Part shown: positions 60,605 to 64,000 of the stretch, one piece after another
Numbering within the stretch: position 1 is the first letter of the stretch
How the letters are laid out: each line of letters opens with the position of its first letter
NCBI RefSeq assembly: GCF_001881565.1
Contig: NZ_MPDJ01000003.1
Location: forward strand, 148,301 to 212,300
Length of the DNA: 64,000 nucleotides
From: Eisenbergiella tayi
Lineage (GTDB): Bacteria; Bacillota; Clostridia; Lachnospirales; Lachnospiraceae
Direction of reading: 5' to 3'
Made by a program: the position numbers and the translations under genes
The notes under the pieces: generated by a model
What the model saw: the letters and a program-made list of their open reading frames with translations, nothing else
Told to the model about the DNA's origin: nothing
Databases searched by the model: none

Positions 60605-61264
60605 TCACATCAGTTCTTTTCGTTGGAATATTTTTACGGTAATGCCGGCCGAAAGGATCAACAGGATTACACTCAAAAGCAGCAGGAACAGAAAAGCAGG
60701 AAGGACAGGCAGCCCGTTCAGCCAGTTTGCCTCCAGCAGATCGGTTTTGAGCAGAAGGGGCAGCAGAAAACAGGAGGCCATGATAATGATTACGAGCACG
60801 AATTTGGAATTTTCAAATCCGAACAGATGCTGAAGCGGAGTCAGGATACTGAAAAGAAGGGCATTCAGGAAGAATGCGACGGCATATTCCGGCGGGGAAA
60901 GGCGGAAAGAGGCCGCCAACACCAGCGAGAGCCCTGTATAAATGATCGCGGTTGCCGCAAACACCAGGCAGAAAAGAATATATCTGCTGATGATAATATC
61001 ACTTCTCCGATAAGGGGAGGCGCAGAGCAGGGAGAGAGCCCTCGGGCATTCCGCATCCTTCAGGAAAATCTGCTCATAGGCAAGGAATTCACTGTATATG
61101 GAGGCTATGATAAGAATCAGCAGGCCCGTGCCCTTCTGTTCGGCGTATTGCGGGAGACGCCAATAATAAAAGAAGGGAAGTACGAAAGTAATGGCGGGGA
61201 TGAAAAAAAGGTAATTCCCCATAAGGAACAGGTCTTTTTTTAACAGAGAGGTATATTGTTTCAT
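60605..61264 (-). CDS. ABC-2 type transporter permease
   Basis: 219 aa with six hydrophobic segments (starting LFLMGNYLFFIPAITFVLPFFYYW, ending LLLLSVILLILSAGITVKIF). ABC-2 permeases pair with a separate ATPase to export drugs, antibiotics or lipids. The ATG at 61264 overlaps the ATPase stop (ATGA), with AAAGGAGG eleven bases upstream. The operon order GntR, ATPase, permease matches YtrA/YhcF-type antibiotic- or envelope-stress exporters. Confidence 0.87.
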   Translation of the reverse strand: MKQYTSLLKKDLFLMGNYLFFIPAITFVLPFFYYWRLPQYAEQKGTGLLILIIASIYSEFLAYEQIFLKDAECPRALSLLCASPYRRSDIIISRYILFCLVFAATAIIYTGLSLVLAASFRLSPPEYAVAFFLNALLFSILTPLQHLFGFENSKFVLVIIIMASCFLLPLLLKTDLLEANWLNGLPVLPAFLFLLLLSVILLILSAGITVKIFQRKELM

Positions 61265-62208
61265 GAGGAAGTCATCCTCCTTTCGGCGTTGTTTCCGGCA
61301 GTTGACAGGGGCGGTGTGCGCCCTTCGCACAGGGCGATCATGATATCTTCAATGGAGGCGTGTTCCAGCAGGGCATCGGGGAAAAGCTGTTTCGCTTTTT
61401 CCGGATCATCAATAAGGGCCGTGAAGCCGTAATCCGTGGTTCTCAGACAGTTCAGGAATTCCTTTTTGCCTTCCGTGAGGGAAGACAGGCCGCCCTTCAC
61501 CAGCCGCCATTTATCCAGCAGAATGTCCTTATCTTCTTCCAGAAGGATTTTCCCCTGATGGAGAAAAACAATGTTATCCGCACATTTATCCAGATCCGAA
61601 GTGATATGGGTGGAAAAGAGGACACCCTTGCCCCCCTTGTCCATGAATTCACGGATGAGAGAAAGAAATTTATCTCTTATCAGAGGATCCAGCCCGCTGG
61701 TAGGTTCATCCATGATCAGCAGTTCAGCTCTGTGAGACAGGGCAAAAGCCAGTGCAAGCTTCATTTTGGTACCGGAGGAAAGGGTTTTTATTTTCTGGGA
61801 TGGATTCAGCTTGAAGCGGGAGGCCAGCTCCTGGTATTCCTTTTCCTGCCATTGGGAATATGCGCCGGCAACGATCTGTTTCATCTGGGAAACGGTGAGG
61901 CCTTCATAAAAGGCGCCTGCTCCCAGAACCACGCCGATACGATCGGCCAGGGCCCTTCTGTCAGAACTCCTGCGCCCCTCGGAAGAAGCCTGTTTTTTGG
62001 AAGAAGGGACTGGTTCGCCGAACAGACGGATTTCCCCGCTGTCTGGTTCCAGCAGTCCGAGAATGGCACGGAGCGTGGTGGTTTTGCCGGCACCGTTGGC
62101 ACCTACAAAACCGGTTATGCAGCCTTCCGGAACGGTGAAGCTGGCTTCGGAAAGAGAAAAGTCAGGGTAATGTTTGCTTAAGCCGTTTACTTCTATAATA
62201 TTATTCAT
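61261..62208 (-). CDS. ABC-2 type transporter ATP-binding protein
   Basis: 315 aa ATPase: Walker A GFVGANGAGKTTTLRAI (near residue 38), a divergent signature TLSSGTKMKLALAFAL, Walker B LLIMDEPTSGLDP, and a C-terminal extension of about 100 residues as in YtrB-like proteins. It powers the permease encoded next. The true start is the ATG at 62208, eight bases inside the end of the GntR gene. A short Ser/Arg-rich insert between the Q-loop region and the signature (about 72-90) is slightly unusual. Confidence 0.92.
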   Translation of the reverse strand: MNNIIEVNGLSKHYPDFSLSEASFTVPEGCITGFVGANGAGKTTTLRAILGLLEPDSGEIRLFGEPVPSSKKQASSEGRRSSDRRALADRIGVVLGAGAFYEGLTVSQMKQIVAGAYSQWQEKEYQELASRFKLNPSQKIKTLSSGTKMKLALAFALSHRAELLIMDEPTSGLDPLIRDKFLSLIREFMDKGGKGVLFSTHITSDLDKCADNIVFLHQGKILLEEDKDILLDKWRLVKGGLSSLTEGKKEFLNCLRTTDYGFTALIDDPEKAKQLFPDALLEHASIEDIMIALCEGRTPPLSTAGNNAERRMTSS

Positions 62209-62599
62209 TTGCTTCGTCTCCTTTGCAGATATCGTCGTACAGAATATCCAGCATATCATGCAGTTCATTGAGCGGAATGCCAAGCCCGGAAGCTGTCTGA
62301 AGGGTTTCCTGCATCTTCAGTTCCACCAGATGACGTTTGGCATCCCTGAGCAGCTCCATATTTGCCGCAGAAATAAATGTGCCGATGCCTACCTGCTGCT
62401 TCAGATACCCTTCGGCCTCCAGCTCATCGTAAACCCGCCGTACCGTCAGGACACTGACCCCCAGGTCATTGGCAAAACGCCGTATGGAGGGCATGCTGTC
62501 CCCGTCTTTCAGTTCTTCGCGCAAAATGGCATCCTTCAGCTGTTCCTTAATCTGCATATACAGAGGCTGATCGGAACTGTTAGAAATCAGTATTTTCAT
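62201..62599 (-). CDS. GntR-family regulator, YtrA/YhcF type
   Basis: 132 aa. The winged helix-turn-helix (about 10-77) shows QPLYMQIKEQLKDAILREELKDGDSMPSIRRFANDLGVSVLTVRRVYDELEAEGYL and GIGTFI. The short C-terminal helical part lacks a large effector domain, the YtrA class mark. It probably represses its own operon through the palindrome near 62641. The start at ATG 62599 gives the usual N-terminus (MKILISNSSDQPLY); longer readings would extend into the promoter. Confidence 0.93.
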   Translation of the reverse strand: MKILISNSSDQPLYMQIKEQLKDAILREELKDGDSMPSIRRFANDLGVSVLTVRRVYDELEAEGYLKQQVGIGTFISAANMELLRDAKRHLVELKMQETLQTASGLGIPLNELHDMLDILYDDICKGDEANE

Positions 62600-62640
62600 G
62601 AAATTTACACCTTTCCGGCAACCGGTTTGCCAAGTGTGCA

Positions 62641-62655
62641 TGTGTATAATACACA
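62641..62655. promoter_or_regulatory. Candidate operator of the GntR/YtrA-type regulator
   Basis: Perfect 15-base palindrome TGTGTATAATACACA, part of a wider imperfect repeat from AGTGT to ACACT. It touches the -10 box and the transcription start of the minus-strand operon. Confidence 0.65.
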
Positions 62656-62683
62656 CTATACACTTAAATCTCTCTTTTGTCAA
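62655..62683 (-). promoter_or_regulatory. Promoter of the GntR/ABC-2 operon
   Basis: On the minus strand, TTGACA (62678-62683), 17-base spacer and TATAGT (62655-62660). Confidence 0.85.
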
Positions 62684-62751
62684 TTCATATAATAACACTT
62701 CATGGCTCAGGAATCATGAATGGCAGCATGCAGAAATTTCCAAAAAAGTAT

Positions 62752-62780
62752 TTGACAAATAAAGGCCTCTTTATTATAAT
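62752..62780 (+). promoter_or_regulatory. Promoter of the metY-like gene
   Basis: Consensus TTGACA at 62752-62757, 17-base spacer, TATAAT at 62775-62780. Confidence 0.9.
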
Positions 62781-62796
62781 CAATTAAAATATACTA

Positions 62797-62829
62797 ATCC
62801 AATAGGAATTGTAAACAATGAGATTGGAT
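62797..62829 (+). promoter_or_regulatory. Hairpin in the metY-like gene leader
   Basis: ATCCAAT (62797-62803) pairs with ATTGGAT (62823-62829), with an inner ATTGT/ACAAT pairing. It lies just after the predicted transcription start. It may be an operator or mRNA structure; the leader is too short for a SAM riboswitch or T-box. Confidence 0.4.
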
Positions 62830-62856
62830 ACTGCGAAGGCAGGAAGGAGAGACATT

Positions 62857-64000
62857 ATGGGCACAAAGACGGAAAGAAAATTCAGGTTTGAAACATTACA
62901 GCTTCATGTGGGACAGGAGCAGGCGGATCCGGCTACGGATGCCAGGGCTGTTCCCATATATCAGACATCTTCCTATGTATTTCATGACTGCCAGGATGCT
63001 GCCGACAGATTTGCCCTTTCCGCAGGCGGTAATATATACGGTAGACTGACCAATCCTACGGAAGATATATTTGAACGGAGGATGGCGGCTCTGGAGGGCG
63101 GAAGCGCTGCTCTGGCCGTGGCGTCGGGAGCGGCGGCGATTGCCTATACCTTTCAGAATCTGGCCCATCAGGGAGATCATATTGTGGCGGCCAGGAACAT
63201 ATATGGCGGTACATATAATTTTCTGGCACATACCTTTCCTGATTTCGGGGTGACAACTACCTTTGTTGATCCCTTTGACGAAAAAGAGCTGGAAGGTGCA
63301 ATCCGTGAAAATACGAAGGCTGTTTTCCTGGAGACACTGGGGAATCCGAATTCCGATGTGGTGGATATCGAAGGGATTGCCCGCATAGCCCATGCCCATA
63401 AGCTCCCCCTGGTGGTGGATAATACCTTCGCGACTCCTTATCTTGTGCAGCCCATAGCGTATGGCGCGGATATTGTAGTCCATTCGGCTACTAAATTTAT
63501 CGGCGGGCACGGAACGGCGGTAGGAGGAGTTATTGTGGAAGGAGGCTCCTTTGACTGGGAGGCTTCCGGCAGGTTCCCTTCTCTTACGGAGCCAAATGAA
63601 AGCTATCACGGCGTTTCCTTTACGAAGGCGGCAGGCCCTGCGGCCTTTGTAACGAAGATACGGGCCATCCTCCTGCGTGATACCGGAGCCACCCTTTCCC
63701 CTTTTCATGCATTTCTCTTTCTGCAGGGACTTGAAACGCTTTCTCTGAGAGTGGAACGGCATGTATCCAATGCTTTGAAGGTAGCTTCCTATCTGGCGTC
63801 CCATCCCCAGGTGGAAAAGGTCCATCATCCGTCTGTAACGGAGAATGCTTCCCAGAAAGCCCTGTATTCCAAGTATTTTCCTAATGGAGGAGGTTCCATT
63901 TTTACCTTTGAAATCAAGGGAGACGATAGGACGGCTAAAAAGTTTATTGACCATCTTCAGCTGTTTTCTCTTCTGGCTAATGTGGCTGACGTTAAATCTC
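62857..64000 (+). CDS. metY: O-acetylhomoserine sulfhydrylase (MetY-like), 3' end outside window
   Basis: 381 residues are visible; the gene runs off the end of the window (family length about 425-430). PLP enzyme of the Cys/Met metabolism family that makes homocysteine from O-acetylhomoserine and sulfide. Features: FETLQLHVGQEQADPATDARAVPIYQTSSYVF at the N-terminus, YGRLTNPTEDIFERRMAALEGG, the PLP-binding lysine in SATKFIGGHGT (near residue 211), and SPFHAFLFLQGLETLSLRVERH. AGGAAGGAGAG precedes the ATG at 62857. It has a consensus promoter divergent from the GntR operon. Confidence 0.93.
   Translation, partial: MGTKTERKFRFETLQLHVGQEQADPATDARAVPIYQTSSYVFHDCQDAADRFALSAGGNIYGRLTNPTEDIFERRMAALEGGSAALAVASGAAAIAYTFQNLAHQGDHIVAARNIYGGTYNFLAHTFPDFGVTTTFVDPFDEKELEGAIRENTKAVFLETLGNPNSDVVDIEGIARIAHAHKLPLVVDNTFATPYLVQPIAYGADIVVHSATKFIGGHGTAVGGVIVEGGSFDWEASGRFPSLTEPNESYHGVSFTKAAGPAAFVTKIRAILLRDTGATLSPFHAFLFLQGLETLSLRVERHVSNALKVASYLASHPQVEKVHHPSVTENASQKALYSKYFPNGGGSIFTFEIKGDDRTAKKFIDHLQLFSLLANVADVKS

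Noticed and set aside
61360..62181. 273-aa plus-strand open frame opposite the ABC ATPase
   Set aside because: Antisense of a gene with Walker A, signature and Walker B motifs.
62781..62856. Possible SAM riboswitch or T-box in front of the metY-like gene
   Set aside because: The leader is only about 70 bases and holds a single simple hairpin; no SAM-box or T-box sequence is seen.
62896..63954. 352-aa minus-strand open frame opposite the metY-like gene
   Set aside because: The plus strand has a consensus promoter, ribosome binding site and PLP-enzyme motifs; the minus frame has none.

Overview
The window reads as a chromosome segment of an anaerobic, Gram-positive gut-type Firmicute, most likely a Lachnospiraceae (Clostridia). 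This rests on mid GC content, strong AGGAGG ribosome binding sites, lipobox lipoproteins, an HrcA/CIRCE operator, an LCP cell-wall protein and Paenibacillus/Lachnospiraceae-style carbohydrate operons. The species cannot be named from sequence alone. About 49 protein genes are supported, and almost all lie on the + strand. I saw no rRNA, tRNA, CRISPR array or transposase gene.

Layout. 0.2-1.7 kb: an LCP-family wall protein with an acidic repeat tail. 2.0-18.2 kb: carbohydrate locus 1. It holds a GH105 hydrolase, two ABC permeases, three large paralogous proteins of unrecognised family, a solute-binding lipoprotein, two PHP/CehA-like metallohydrolases, a LacI regulator inside the operon and a DxDxDG repeat protein, and it closes with a terminator. 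A second, nearly identical LacI gene follows at 18.4 kb. The operon promoter carries twin ACACGTGT-centred operators exactly 72 bp apart. 19.6-21.8 kb: a small Cys-motif protein and a GH35 beta-galactosidase. 22-30.7 kb: mixed housekeeping and accessory genes (ABC exporter, beta-CASP RNase-like protein, ThyA, FolA, F420-ligase-like protein, two lipoproteins).

31.0-43.2 kb: carbohydrate locus 2, a rhamnogalacturonan/pectin module resembling the B. subtilis yes/rhg system. It has a membrane-anchored AraC regulator, two permeases, a binding protein, a PL11 lyase, a DxDxDG repeat protein, a PL22 oligogalacturonate lyase and an SDR dehydrogenase. A CcpA-type cre site overlaps the -35 box of the transporter promoter. 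None of the recognised glycan enzymes has a signal peptide. Oligosaccharides are therefore probably captured by the lipoproteins, imported, and cut inside the cell (PL11 to PL22/GH105 to GH35).

43.4-64 kb: CorA, an AT-rich block (GNAT, PadR, SEDS-like membrane protein), GNAT, AraC/GyrI regulator, IlvE, PHP phosphatase, SbcD-SbcC, an FAD oxidoreductase with a PrsA-like foldase, a DUF3006-like small protein, CIRCE-controlled HtpG, a minus-strand GntR/ABC-2 operon, and a MetY-type sulfhydrylase that runs off the window.

The best candidate for an undescribed system is a family of three intergenic palindromes (30735-31026, 54381-54687, 57271-57546). Each has a related core of roughly 90-104 nt, but each is flanked by 93-102 nt arms that are perfectly or almost perfectly self-complementary and unrelated between copies. 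A fourth long palindrome (23819-24129) has a different core. Arms that stay paired while differing completely between loci imply either a structured RNA, a palindrome-generating DNA process, or both.
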